Origin: AC-32 sp963704005
GTDB lineage: Bacteria > Actinomycetota > Thermoleophilia > Gaiellales > Gaiellaceae
DNA length: 64,000 nt
Reading direction: 5' to 3'
NCBI GenBank assembly: GCA_963704005.1
Contig: CAVPGJ010000004.1
Span: 186,001 to 250,000 of the forward strand
Both the position numbers and the translations under genes were made by a program. This document shows positions 17,193 to 25,119 of the stretch, piece by piece. Position 1 is the first letter of the stretch. Each line of letters begins with the position of its first letter. Under the pieces are notes generated by a model. That model ran no database searches. It had not been told where the DNA came from and was given only the letters and a program-made list of their open reading frames with translations.

Positions 17193-17213
17193 ACCAAGCA
17201 TCCACCGACTGGC

Positions 17214-17219
17214 GATAAT
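17214..17219 (+). promoter_or_regulatory. -10 box GATAAT before the propeller lipoprotein
   Basis: GATAAT ends 8 nt before GTG 17228, no ribosome site; leaderless. Confidence 0.5.
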
Positions 17220-17227
17220 TCCGAGCC

Positions 17228-18367
17228 GTGGGCGCTCGCCTGATCCTGCGCTCTGCCTTGTTGGCCTGCGCCGTGCTGGCTACGGGCGCGTGCGGATCCG
17301 CGCAGCGCGCCGCCGTTCAGGGTCCAAGCTGCGTGACGGCGCCGTCTGCCTATTGGGCAGGAGAGGACCAGAACCCCGTCTGGTCACCCGACGGAAGGAC
17401 CGTGCTCTTCTACCGGGAGCGGCCGGGAGCCGACTGCGTCGCACGCGTCGGTCTCAACGGCATTGCGGTCCATGCGGTCGTCGGGCCGCGGAGATGCATC
17501 TGCTCTCCCTTCGGCGACTTCGCCTGGTCACCGCGCGGCAAGGAGATCGCGGTCGCGGAGTGGCTGCCGACGGACGAGAGCCCGAAGAACGCCGGGATTG
17601 TCTTCGTCCGCCCAGACGGCTCGACGGTCCGAGCGCCCTTCGCCTCGCAGGGCATCGACCTGCGCTGGTCGCCCGACGGCTCCATGCTCGCGTGGTCGGG
17701 GGCAGACAACCGGATCCACGTCGCCTCGGCGGACAGCTCGGAGGAGCGAACCGTTCCCGTGGCCGATCCGGGCGAGGACCTCTCGCCGGCCTGGTCGCGT
17801 GACAGCAACGACATCGCGTTCGTGCATTGCCGGTTGGGTTGTGACTCGATCTTCGGCGACATCTATGTCACCTCGGCCGACGGCAGGGGCGCTCTACAAA
17901 GGCTCACGCACGACGGTTGGAACGCGGAGCCCGCCTGGTCCCCAGATGAACGACAGCTGGTCGCCCTGCACGCCTTCGGGAAGTACCGCAGCCGCTGGCG
18001 AATCGACCTCTTGGACGTCAAGACCGGCCGACGACGGGTCCTGGTTCGCTGCCTGTTCGAGTGCGAAAGCCCGGAGTGGTCTCCGGACGGGTCGGCGGTC
18101 GCATACTTGGGCGACTATCAGGACGAAGGCGTCGTCACGGGCCCGGAGCTCCGGGTGATCTCCGCGACGCGGAAGGACGACCATCCGGTTGCCCGAGAGT
18201 ACGCGCTGCTGCGTCGAACAGGCTCGGAGCTGAGCTTCTCCTGGTCGCCGAGCGGCGAGCAGATCGCCTTCGAGCATCTCAGCAACGGCGACCGAGACGG
18301 TAGGGGCGGAATCTTCGTCGTCCGGCGCGATGGAACCGGCCTCCACCAGCTCACCCGAGAGCCGTAG
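17228..18367 (+). CDS. TolB-like WD40/PD40 beta-propeller lipoprotein
   Basis: 379 residues. The N-terminus is a signal sequence ending LATGAC, a plausible lipobox with lipidated Cys22. Repeats of the PD40 type follow: NPVWSPDGRTVLF, DFAWSPRGKEIAV, LRWSPDGSMLAW, PAWSRDSNDIAF, PAWSPDERQLVAL, PEWSPDGSAVAYL, FSWSPSGEQIAF, i.e. seven blades, enough for a closed propeller. Such proteins usually mediate protein contacts in the envelope; a specific role cannot be read. Transcribed from its own box. Confidence 0.8.
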   Translation: MGARLILRSALLACAVLATGACGSAQRAAVQGPSCVTAPSAYWAGEDQNPVWSPDGRTVLFYRERPGADCVARVGLNGIAVHAVVGPRRCICSPFGDFAWSPRGKEIAVAEWLPTDESPKNAGIVFVRPDGSTVRAPFASQGIDLRWSPDGSMLAWSGADNRIHVASADSSEERTVPVADPGEDLSPAWSRDSNDIAFVHCRLGCDSIFGDIYVTSADGRGALQRLTHDGWNAEPAWSPDERQLVALHAFGKYRSRWRIDLLDVKTGRRRVLVRCLFECESPEWSPDGSAVAYLGDYQDEGVVTGPELRVISATRKDDHPVAREYALLRRTGSELSFSWSPSGEQIAFEHLSNGDRDGRGGIFVVRRDGTGLHQLTREP

Positions 18368-18385
18368 GCCGGCCACGTCGTTCTC

Positions 18386-18391
18386 TAGACT
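18386..18391 (+). promoter_or_regulatory. -10 box TAGACT before the aminotransferase
   Basis: TAGACT ends 7 nt before GTG 18399. It supports this start over an in-frame ATG at 18330 inside the preceding gene. Confidence 0.45.
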
Positions 18392-18398
18392 CGGGCTC

Positions 18399-19472
18399 GT
18401 GACGATCTCCTTCGCGCGCGGCATCCCTGGGCCGGACCTGCTGCCGGTCGAGGAGCTTGCCGACTGCGCGCAGGCCGCGCTACGGAACGACGGGCGGACG
18501 ATCCTCTCCTACGGCAGCACGCTCGGATACGAGCCGCTGCGGGAGTGGATCGGCGCGCGGCACGGCGTCGAGCCGGCGAGGGTGATCGTGACCAACGGAT
18601 CGCTTCAGGCCTTCCACCTCGTGCTCTCGACGCTTGAGCCCGGCCGCGTGCTCGTCGAGCGGCCGACCTACGACCGGCCGCGCCGGATCCTCGCGGCGGA
18701 GGGCCGCGAGCTCGGCGAGGTGCCGCTCGACGAGGACGGCCTGAGCGTCGACGAGCTCGGACTCGTCTATTCCGACGGCGACCGGCTCCTGTACACGATT
18801 CCGACCTTCCAGAACCCGACTGGGGTCGCGCTCTCCGAAGAGCGCCGCCGGCGGCTTGCCGCGTTCGCCTCCGAGCGCGGGCTGCGGGTGCTCGAGGACG
18901 ATCCGTACGGGCTCGTGCGCTTCGAGGGCGCGCCGCTGCCGACGCTGCTCGAGCTCGAGGGCGGCGAGCACGTGCTCTACAGCTCCTCCTTCTCCAAGAC
19001 GGTCGCGCCGGGACTGCGTGTCGGCTACCTGATCGTCCCGCCGGCACTCGCTGCGGAGCTCGAGCCGGTGGTCGCCTCGACCTACATCACGCCGGCCCTG
19101 CTGGCTCAGGCGACCGTCCACGAGTTCTTCCGGCGGGGGCTGTTCGAGCCGAATCTCGAGCGCGTGTGCCGGCTCCTGGGCGAGCGGCGTGACGCGATGC
19201 TCGAGGCGCTCGACCGGGAGCTGGCCGGCCGCGCCCGCTGGAACCGGCCCGAGGGCGGCTACTTCCTCTGGCTCGAGCTCGCCGACGGCGCCGACTCGTC
19301 CGAGCTGCTCGGACCTGCCACGGAGGCCGGCGTGACGTTCGTCCCCGGCGCCGACTTCGGCGGCCCCACCAACTCGCTCCGGCTCGCGTTCAGTTTCGTC
19401 ACGCCGGCCGAGATCGACGAGGGCGTGGCGCGGCTAGCGTCGGCGCTGCCGGTGGCGGTAGAGCTGGGATAG
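18399..19472 (+). CDS. PLP-dependent class I aminotransferase (2-aminoadipate aminotransferase-like)
   Basis: 357 residues. Fold type I signatures: LSYGSTLGYEPLREWI, VTNGSLQAFHLV, YTIPTFQNPTGVALSEERRRRL, EDDPYGLVRFEG, and the PLP lysine in YSSSFSKTVAPGLRVGYL. The overall pattern is that of LysN/ARO8-like or MocR-catalytic aminotransferases acting on amino acids with 2-oxoglutarate. No wHTH domain is attached. The exact amino donor cannot be told. Its 3' end overlaps the convergent LapA-domain gene by 39 bp. Confidence 0.85.
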   Translation: MTISFARGIPGPDLLPVEELADCAQAALRNDGRTILSYGSTLGYEPLREWIGARHGVEPARVIVTNGSLQAFHLVLSTLEPGRVLVERPTYDRPRRILAAEGRELGEVPLDEDGLSVDELGLVYSDGDRLLYTIPTFQNPTGVALSEERRRRLAAFASERGLRVLEDDPYGLVRFEGAPLPTLLELEGGEHVLYSSSFSKTVAPGLRVGYLIVPPALAAELEPVVASTYITPALLAQATVHEFFRRGLFEPNLERVCRLLGERRDAMLEALDRELAGRARWNRPEGGYFLWLELADGADSSELLGPATEAGVTFVPGADFGGPTNSLRLAFSFVTPAEIDEGVARLASALPVAVELG

Positions 19473-19715
19473 GAGCACCCCGCCGAGGATGCCGAGCACC
19501 AGGCTGAGCAGGATCACCCAGATCAGCGAGACCCGCGAGCTGCCGAAGACGAACCGCACCTTGACGTTCTTGTCGTTCTCGAGCACGAAGCCGACGACGT
19601 AGGCGATCGTCACCGCCAGGATCAGCAGCTTCGCGTAGAGGCGGGGCTGCCACTCGCGGAAGCCCTCATCCGGGGCACCGGTCTCCGTCTCGCCGCCGCG
19701 ACGGAAGGTGGGCAT
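19434..19715 (-). CDS. LapA-domain (DUF1049) two-helix membrane protein
   Basis: 93 residues: soluble N-terminus, helix 1 (LYAKLLILAVTIAYVVGFVLEN), a short loop containing VKVRFVFGSSRVSL, helix 2 (WVILLSLVLGILGGVLLSQLY) and a basic tail. The F-V-x-N-x-x-x-V-x-V-x-F pattern between helices is the LapA_dom/DUF1049 hallmark. In proteobacteria LapA helps control LpxC turnover; in an actinobacterium without LPS the role is unknown. Confidence 0.75.
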   Translation of the reverse strand: MPTFRRGGETETGAPDEGFREWQPRLYAKLLILAVTIAYVVGFVLENDKNVKVRFVFGSSRVSLIWVILLSLVLGILGGVLLSQLYRHRQRRR

Positions 19716-19723
19716 GCGTCAGT

Positions 19724-19903
19724 CTAGGCGGCGCGGGAGTCGCCCGTCAGCGGGCGTGGCACCAGGCGGGGCTGCCGCGGAGGGACGAGCGAGCCGCGGC
19801 TGTGAAGGCGGAAGGTCGGGCACGGCGCCTCGAGCGAGAGCGCGCACAACCCGGCTCGACGGAAATAGCAATCCTCGCAGGTTGGTTGGCTCGCCTTGCT
19901 CAT
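19724..19903 (-). CDS. Cysteine-rich 59-residue protein
   Basis: MSKASQPTCEDCYFRRAGLC is followed by ALSLEAPCPTFR and a basic tail. Four cysteines in the pattern C-x2-C-x7-C-x8-C before a conserved-looking PTFR suggest a small zinc ribbon or an Fe-S binding knot. The start ATG 19903 has GAGGGAG about 11 nt and AGGAAG directly upstream. It lies downstream of the Lon-like protease on the same strand, separated by a terminator-like hairpin at 20000-20032. No function recognised. Codon pattern and cysteine spacing argue that it is real. Confidence 0.55.
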   Translation of the reverse strand: MSKASQPTCEDCYFRRAGLCALSLEAPCPTFRLHSRGSLVPPRQPRLVPRPLTGDSRAA

Positions 19904-19999
19904 CTTCCTGCCCGCTCCCTCTTGTGTCGCCGCCTGGACAAGGCAGGACTATAGGGCGCCGGAGAGGACTTTCAAGACTTGCCTGTGGAGAAAACAATG

Positions 20000-20032
20000 C
20001 AATTTCCGGCGGTTTTGGACGGCCGAAAATTG
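20000..20032 (-). terminator. Rho-independent terminator after the Lon-like protease gene
   Basis: On the minus strand CAATTTTCGGCC pairs with a near-complement CCGGAAATTG and is followed by CATTGTTTTC. It lies 8 nt beyond the protease stop. The local AT-rich stretch stands out from the surroundings. Confidence 0.65.
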
Positions 20033-20040
20033 CCTGTACT

Positions 20041-21081
20041 TCACGCGTTCGACGGCAACGTTGCCAGTGCCCGCAACGCCTGTTGAACGTTTTCCACAGG
20101 AATGATCCGGAGCCCGTCCGCGTAGCGTCTCGCCTCGCGGGCGTTGTCCCCGGCAGGCACAAGGAAGACGTCCACACCCGCACGGCGGACGCCCAGTGTC
20201 TTTTGCTTCACGCCGCCGATCGGGAGCACTTCGCCGTTGAGTGCGAGCTCGCCGGTGGCCGCGATCTTCCGCCCATGGGTGACGTTCCGTCCGAGCCGCT
20301 GGAGGATGTCGAGCGCGAAGGCCAGACCCGCCGAGGGCCCGCCGATCCCCTGCGAGTCGATATTGACCGGGACCGGCAGATGGACCCGCAGGTCGTCGGT
20401 TCCCACCACGCCGATCAGCGCCCGGCCCGGGCTGCTCGGATCAGAAGTGGTCGTGATCTTCGCCTGGTCGACCTTGGCGCCGCGGCGGAAGCGGACGGTC
20501 ACGACGTCTCCCGCGTGCTTGTGGCCAAGCAGCGCCCGCAGCCCGAGCACCGTCGTCACCGGGTGGCCTTCGACCGCGAGGATCACGTCGCCGGGCTTGA
20601 GCGTCTTCGCCGCAGGCGCGCTGCCCTGGACGGAGAGCAGCGTCACGCCGTCACTGCGCGCGCTGACCTTGTAGCCGAGCAGCTTGAGCGCGACGTAGGG
20701 CGCGACCTTCTGCGAGTCGGCCATCTGCTGCACGCTGAGGCGCTGCTCGAGCGACGAGCTGATGCCGGGGGGTGTCTTGACGAGCGACGAGCCGTTTGAC
20801 CGAACCCAGGGCAGCAGCCGCTCCAGCAGGCGCGCCGGGCGCTCTCTGACGTCGACGAAGTAGATCGTGCCCGGGTCGCGGTGCCCGTTCTCGGCCTTGA
20901 GGTGGACAAGGGGCCCGACCGGGTGGGCGGGGTCGACCAGCTGGAGCTCATAGCCGTGCGCGGGGGCGATCCAGAGGAGCAGCAGCGCGATGACGATCAT
21001 CAGCGCACCGGTCGACGCGAGCCGGGCCGGCGAGAGCCACTTCGAGCGGGCGCTCGGTGCGGGCCGGTTCTCTTCGGTCAA
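20041..21081 (-). CDS. Membrane PDZ-Lon (S16) serine protease
   Basis: 346 residues. One N-terminal membrane helix (GALMIVIALLLLWIAP), a PDZ domain around residues 140-210 (GSAPAAKTLKPGDVILAVEGHPVT), and a C-terminal Lon proteolytic domain with the catalytic serine in GIGGPSAGLAFALDI and lysine in GGVKQKTLGVRRAG. There is no AAA+ ATPase, so it is the ATP-independent YlbL-type protease; YlbL acts in DNA-damage checkpoint recovery in Bacillus. TTG start at 21081 overlaps the stop of the upstream SDR gene (TTGA), implying translational coupling. Confidence 0.9.
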   Translation of the reverse strand: MTEENRPAPSARSKWLSPARLASTGALMIVIALLLLWIAPAHGYELQLVDPAHPVGPLVHLKAENGHRDPGTIYFVDVRERPARLLERLLPWVRSNGSSLVKTPPGISSSLEQRLSVQQMADSQKVAPYVALKLLGYKVSARSDGVTLLSVQGSAPAAKTLKPGDVILAVEGHPVTTVLGLRALLGHKHAGDVVTVRFRRGAKVDQAKITTTSDPSSPGRALIGVVGTDDLRVHLPVPVNIDSQGIGGPSAGLAFALDILQRLGRNVTHGRKIAATGELALNGEVLPIGGVKQKTLGVRRAGVDVFLVPAGDNAREARRYADGLRIIPVENVQQALRALATLPSNA

Positions 21082-21821
21082 AGCAGGCCTCGCGTCAGGC
21101 CGCCGTCGACCGGGATGACCGCTCCGGTCAGGTAGCTCGCGGCGTCCGACGCAAGGAAGCAGGCCACCCGGGCGACCTCCTGCGGCGACCCGAAACGGCG
21201 AAGCGGAATCTGCTCGAGGTCCTCGGCGCGAGGCTTGCCGGCGTACACCTCGGCGAGACGCTCCGTCTCGATGCGGCCTGGCGCGATCGAGTTAACCGTG
21301 ATCTTCCTCGGGCCGACCTCGCGCGCGAGCGTCTTCGCCCAGCCGATCACGCCGGGCCGAACCATGTTCGAGAGGGCCAGGTTGTCGATCGGCTCGCGGA
21401 CCGAGCTCGAGGTGATGTTGATCACCCGCCCGTGGCCGCTGCGCTCGAGTTGCGGGAGGCAAAGCTCGGTCAGGCGGACGGCGGAGAGGAGCAGGAGCTC
21501 TACGGCCTGTTCAATCTGCTCGTCGCCGACGCCCACCGCCGCGGTGCGCGGAGGGCCGCCGCCGTTGTTGACGAGGATGTCGATGGCGCCGAAGGCCTCG
21601 AGGGTGCGGTCGACGAGGCGCTTGAGATCGGCCGGGTTCGTGACATCGCCGCGCACCGGGAGCGCGCCGATGCGCTCGGCCTCGCGTTGAAGCAGCTCGC
21701 GCCGGCGCGCGAACATGGCGACGTTCGCGCCCTCGGCCGCAAGTGTTTCGGCGATCGCGAGGCCCATGCCGGACGAGGCGCCGCAGACAATCGCCGTCCG
21801 GCCGGCTAGCCCTAGCTCCAT
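21078..21821 (-). CDS. SDR-family oxidoreductase lacking the canonical Tyr-x3-Lys
   Basis: 247 residues with the SDR fold: TAIVCGASSGMGLAIAETLA (nucleotide loop TGxxxGxG read as CGASSGMG), NNGGGPP, and the C-terminal IPVDGGLTRGLL. After the catalytic serine region INITSSSVREPI the expected YxxxK is replaced by NLALSNMVRPGVIGWAK. A subgroup of BKR-like SDRs with exactly this loss is known. It may use a different mechanism or be a binding protein. Same operon as the PDZ-Lon protease. Confidence 0.82.
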   Translation of the reverse strand: MELGLAGRTAIVCGASSGMGLAIAETLAAEGANVAMFARRRELLQREAERIGALPVRGDVTNPADLKRLVDRTLEAFGAIDILVNNGGGPPRTAAVGVGDEQIEQAVELLLLSAVRLTELCLPQLERSGHGRVINITSSSVREPIDNLALSNMVRPGVIGWAKTLAREVGPRKITVNSIAPGRIETERLAEVYAGKPRAEDLEQIPLRRFGSPQEVARVACFLASDAASYLTGAVIPVDGGLTRGLL

Positions 21822-21867
21822 GCTCCGGCCTGCCTTGCCGCTGCCGTTACTAGGTACACGCGCGCGT

Positions 21868-21883
21868 CCCCACCCGGGTGGGG
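21868..21883. terminator. Perfect 16-bp palindrome CCCCACCCGGGTGGGG
   Basis: Lies between the mdh stop and the SDR start, both leftward. It could end the mdh transcript, but there is no T-run, so it may equally be a protein site. Confidence 0.35.
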
Positions 21884-21927
21884 AAGAAGGTCCACCCGCC
21901 GCCCGGGCTGAGCGTATCCAGGACTCT

Positions 21928-21970
21928 GTGCCGTGTCTGTGCCGGCTTCGTGCCGGGTTCGTGCCGTTTC
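21928..21970. repeat. Four direct repeats of GTGCCG at exact 11-bp spacing
   Basis: GTGCCG occurs at 21928, 21939, 21950 and 21961, each 11 bp apart, i.e. on one face of the helix. The array lies about 105 bp upstream of the SDR start and just beyond the mdh stop. Direct repeats at 11 bp are the usual site layout for SARP/OmpR-type activators; no regulator is known for this one. Confidence 0.6.
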
Positions 21971-21981
21971 GTCCACATCCG

Positions 21982-22914
21982 CTACGTGGCCGTGCCGAGC
22001 ACCCCGACGACCTCTCGCACTGCGGCGGCCGACGCCTCGAACGCGTGCTGCTCGTCCTCGCTCAGCTTCAGCTCGACGACCTCCTCGACTCCGGCGGTCC
22101 CGAGCTTGACGGGCACGCCCATGTACAGGCCGTCGACCCCGTATTCACCCTCGAGGTACGCGGTGCACGGGAGCACGCGGTGCTCGTCCAGCAGCACGGC
22201 GCCGACCATCTGCGCGGCGGCCGCGCCCGGCGCGTACCACGCCGAGGTTCCGAGTAGCTCGACGATCTCGCCGCCACCCTTGGCCGTCCGCTGGACCATG
22301 GCGTCGATCCGCTCGGCCGAGACGAGGTCGCGCAACGGGATGCCGCCCACCGTCGTGGCCGAGACCACCGGCACCATCTGGTCGCCGTGACCGCCGAGAA
22401 CCATCGCCGTCACGTCCTTCACCGATGAGCCCGTCTCCCACGCGATGAAGGTCGAGAAGCGCGAGGTGTCGAGGATCCCGGCCATCCCGAAGACGCGCTC
22501 CTTTGGCCAGCCCGAGACGTTCTTGGCGACATGGCACATGGCGTCGAGCGGGTTCGAGACGACGATCAGCACCGCGTCCGGCGACTGCGACACGACCTGC
22601 TCGGTGACGGAGCCGACGATCTTCTCGTTGGTCGTCACGAGGTCGTCGCGGCTCATGCCCGGCTTGCGCGGGACGCCGGCGGTCACCACGACGACATCCG
22701 AGCCGGCCGACTCCTCGTACCCGTTCGAGCCAATCACGTTGGGCTCGTAGTCGAGCACCGCGCCCATCTGGTTGATGTCGAGCGCCTTCCCCTGCGGAAG
22801 GTTCTCGACGATGTCGACCAGGACGACGTCCGCGAAGTCGCGGGTCGCGAGCACCTGCGCGCAGGTCGCGCCGACGTTCCCGCCGCCGACGACCGTCACC
22901 TTCCGCCGGTTCAT
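21982..22914 (-). CDS. mdh: Malate dehydrogenase (LDH-like, NAD-dependent)
   Basis: 310 residues, normal length. NAD motif KVTVVGGGNVGATCAQVLA with the acidic specificity residue in VLVDIVENLPQGKALD; substrate arginines in AGVPRKPGMSRDD; NPLDAMCHVA and the catalytic histidine in VLGGHGDQMVP. Oxidises malate to oxaloacetate in the TCA cycle. ATG 22914 overlaps the stop of the isocitrate dehydrogenase gene by ATGA, so the two are co-translated. Confidence 0.95.
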   Translation of the reverse strand: MNRRKVTVVGGGNVGATCAQVLATRDFADVVLVDIVENLPQGKALDINQMGAVLDYEPNVIGSNGYEESAGSDVVVVTAGVPRKPGMSRDDLVTTNEKIVGSVTEQVVSQSPDAVLIVVSNPLDAMCHVAKNVSGWPKERVFGMAGILDTSRFSTFIAWETGSSVKDVTAMVLGGHGDQMVPVVSATTVGGIPLRDLVSAERIDAMVQRTAKGGGEIVELLGTSAWYAPGAAAAQMVGAVLLDEHRVLPCTAYLEGEYGVDGLYMGVPVKLGTAGVEEVVELKLSEDEQHAFEASAAAVREVVGVLGTAT

Positions 22915-24000
22915 ACCCGCGCTCCCATCGCGTCGATAATCGCGTCGGCGACCTCGCTCGTGCCGACGGCGGTCGGGTCGTCGCGGGTCGGCTTCATGTC
23001 GTAGGTGACGTCCTTGCCTTCGCGGATCACCTCGGCGATCGCCGTCTCGAGTCGGTCGGCCGCCTCGGGCTCTTCGAGGTGGCGGAGCATGAGCATCCCG
23101 GAGAGCATCATCGCCATCGGGTTCACCCTGTTCTGGCCGGCGTACTTGGGCGCCGACCCATGGGTGGGCTCGAAGACCGCCGCGTGCGTGCCGAAGTTCG
23201 CGCCCGGCGCGAGCCCGAGCCCGCCGACCAGGCCGGCGGCCAGGTCGGAGACGATGTCGCCGTACAGGTTCGGCAGCACGAGCACGTCGTACTCCTCCGG
23301 CCGCTGGACGAGCTGCATGCAGAGGTTGTCCACGATCCGGTCCTCGAACTCGAGGTCGGAGTTCTCCTCCGCAACCTCGCGCGCGACGCGCAGCCAAAGC
23401 CCGTCCGAGAACTTCATGATGTTCGCCTTGTGCACGGCCGTCACCTTGCGGCGGCCGTTGCGGCGCGCGTAGTCGAAAGCGAACTCGAAGATGCGGCGGC
23501 TGCCGTCGATCGAGAGCGGCTTGATCGAGATCCCCGATCGGGGCGGCACGTGCCCTCCGCGCGCCTCGATCCACTCCGCGAGCTCCTCGGCATCGCGCCG
23601 AGCCTTCCTCGTACTCGATGCCCGCGTAGAGGTCCTCGGTGGCCTCGCGGACGATGATCAGGTCGACGTCCTCGTAACGAGAGCGGACGCCGGGGTAGCT
23701 CTTGCACGGCCGCACCTGGCCGTAGAGGTCGAGCGTCTTGCGCAGCGTGACGTTCACGGAGCGGAAGCCGCCGCCGACCGGGGTCGTGATCGGCCCTTTC
23801 AGCGCGACCCCCGTGCGCTTGATCGAGTCGAGCACGTGCTCGGGCAGCGGGTTGCCGCCGTACTGCTCCATCACGTCCGCGCCGGCGTCCTGCACGTCCC
23901 ACTCGAGCTCGACGCCGGTCGCCTCGAGAACGCGGCGCGTGGCCTCGCTCAGCTCGGGGCCGGTGCCGTCACCTGGGATCAGCGTCACCTCGTGAGCCAC
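22911..24000 (-). CDS. icd: Isocitrate/isopropylmalate dehydrogenase family enzyme, one frameshift
   Basis: Starts VAHEVTLIPGDGTGPELSEATRRVL at GTG 24000 and reads normally through EDLYAGIEYEEGSAR; near 23592-23597 one base is missing, after which DAEELAEWIEARGGHVPPRSGISIKPLS continues in another frame to the end. KANIMKFSDGLWL, DLAAGLVGGLGLAPGANFG and EPTHGSAPKYAG are family signatures. The mdh partner and divergent citrate synthase make isocitrate the likely substrate; homoisocitrate or isopropylmalate enzymes share the motifs. A core gene, so the break is probably a sequence error. TAGAGT lies 8 nt before the start. Confidence 0.82.
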
Positions 24001-24008
24001 GGCGCGTG

Positions 24009-24014
24009 ACTCTA
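24009..24014 (-). promoter_or_regulatory. -10 box TAGAGT for the idh-mdh operon
   Basis: TAGAGT on the minus strand ends 8 nt before GTG 24000. It shares the 39-bp divergent region with the citrate synthase promoter. Confidence 0.5.
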
Positions 24015-24023
24015 GCTGAGGTC

Positions 24024-24031
24024 TATAGATT
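24024..24031 (+). promoter_or_regulatory. -10 box TATAGATT for citrate synthase
   Basis: TATAGA (or TAGATT two bases later) ends 8-10 nt before ATG 24040. Divergent to the idh promoter, so one short region drives both. Confidence 0.5.
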
Positions 24032-24039
24032 TCCAGCCG

Positions 24040-25119
24040 ATGAATGACTTCAAGCCGGGGCTCGAGGGCGTCGTCGCCGTCCAGACCGAGATCGCCGAGC
24101 CGGACCGCGAGGGTGGCGCTCTTCGCTACCGCGGGATCGACATCGAGGAGCTCGTCGGCCACGTTCCCTACGAAAAGGTCTGGGGGCTGCTCGTCGACGA
24201 CGACGTCGACTCCGAGATGCCGCACCCCGAGCCGTACCGGCCCGCCGCGCTGAGCGGCAACGCGCCGTCGGATCTGCAGGCCGAGACCGCGCGGCTCTCC
24301 GGAGTCTGGAAGCTCGGCAAGCTGAACGAGATCTCCGACGAGCAGGCGCGCGAGGATCTCGGCCGGCTCTCGGCGCAGATGATGGAGATCGTGGCCCGCT
24401 CGGCCGCGGTGGCCGACGGGCGCGAGCCGGCGCCGGACGACGTCGTCGCCCGCGGCGAAACCGCAGCAGAGCGCTTCCTCCTCCGCTGGCGCGGCGAGGC
24501 CGACCCGCGCCACGTCAAGGCGATCGACACCTACTGGATCTGCACGGCCGAGCACGGGCTCAACGCCTCGACCTTCACGGCCCGCGTGGTCGCCTCGACC
24601 GGAGCCGACTGCGGGGCCGCGCTCTCGTCCGCCGTCGGCGCGCTCTCCGGCCCGCTGCACGGTGGAGCGCCCGCCTACGTCAAGCCGATGCTCGAGGAGG
24701 TCCAGGAGCTCGGCGATCCGGAGCGTTGGGTGCGCGACGCGCTCGAGAACGGGAAGCGCATCATGGGCTTCGGCCACCGTGTCTACCGGGCCGAGGACCC
24801 ACGCTCGCGCATCCTCAAGCGGACCGCAAAGGAGCTTGGCTCGCCGCAGGTCGAGGTGGCGGAACAGCTCGAGCAGGTCGCCCTGAAGGCGCTCCAGGAG
24901 CGGCACCCCGAGCGCGTCCTCGCCACGAACGTCGAGTACTACTCGGCGATCGTGCTCGATGTCGCCGAGATCCCGCCTCCGCTCGCGCCGGCGATGTTCG
25001 CCTGCTCTCGCGTTGCCGGCTGGTCGGCCCACATCCTCGAGCAGAAGCGCACCGGCCGCCTGTTCAGGCCGTCGGCCCAGTACATCGGCCCCGCAGAACG
25101 ATCGCTAGCCTCGGTGTGA
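24040..25119 (+). CDS. gltA: Citrate synthase
   Basis: 359 residues, the short type-I bacterial form. Condenses acetyl-CoA with oxaloacetate. Catalytic histidines are in AEHGLNASTFTARV and MGFGHRVYRAEDPR. The third catalytic position, normally Asp in NVDFYSG, reads NVEYYSAIVL, i.e. Glu. YRGIDIEELVG near the N-terminus and GPLHGGAPA support the family. The related 2-methylcitrate synthase cannot be excluded, but position opposite idh-mdh favours citrate synthase. The stop overlaps the next gene by GTGA. Confidence 0.9.
   Translation: MNDFKPGLEGVVAVQTEIAEPDREGGALRYRGIDIEELVGHVPYEKVWGLLVDDDVDSEMPHPEPYRPAALSGNAPSDLQAETARLSGVWKLGKLNEISDEQAREDLGRLSAQMMEIVARSAAVADGREPAPDDVVARGETAAERFLLRWRGEADPRHVKAIDTYWICTAEHGLNASTFTARVVASTGADCGAALSSAVGALSGPLHGGAPAYVKPMLEEVQELGDPERWVRDALENGKRIMGFGHRVYRAEDPRSRILKRTAKELGSPQVEVAEQLEQVALKALQERHPERVLATNVEYYSAIVLDVAEIPPPLAPAMFACSRVAGWSAHILEQKRTGRLFRPSAQYIGPAERSLASV

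Noticed and set aside
20090..20098. TTTTCCACA, a perfect DnaA-box match, with a weaker one at about 19983-19991.
   Set aside because: Only two sites, one inside the protease gene; no AT-rich unwinding region or dnaA/dnaN nearby, so not an origin.
21982..25032. A single 1016-codon minus-strand frame covering mdh, the 5' part of idh and the antisense of citrate synthase.
   Set aside because: The real genes are mdh from 22914 and idh from 24000; the rest is read-through of a frame without stops.
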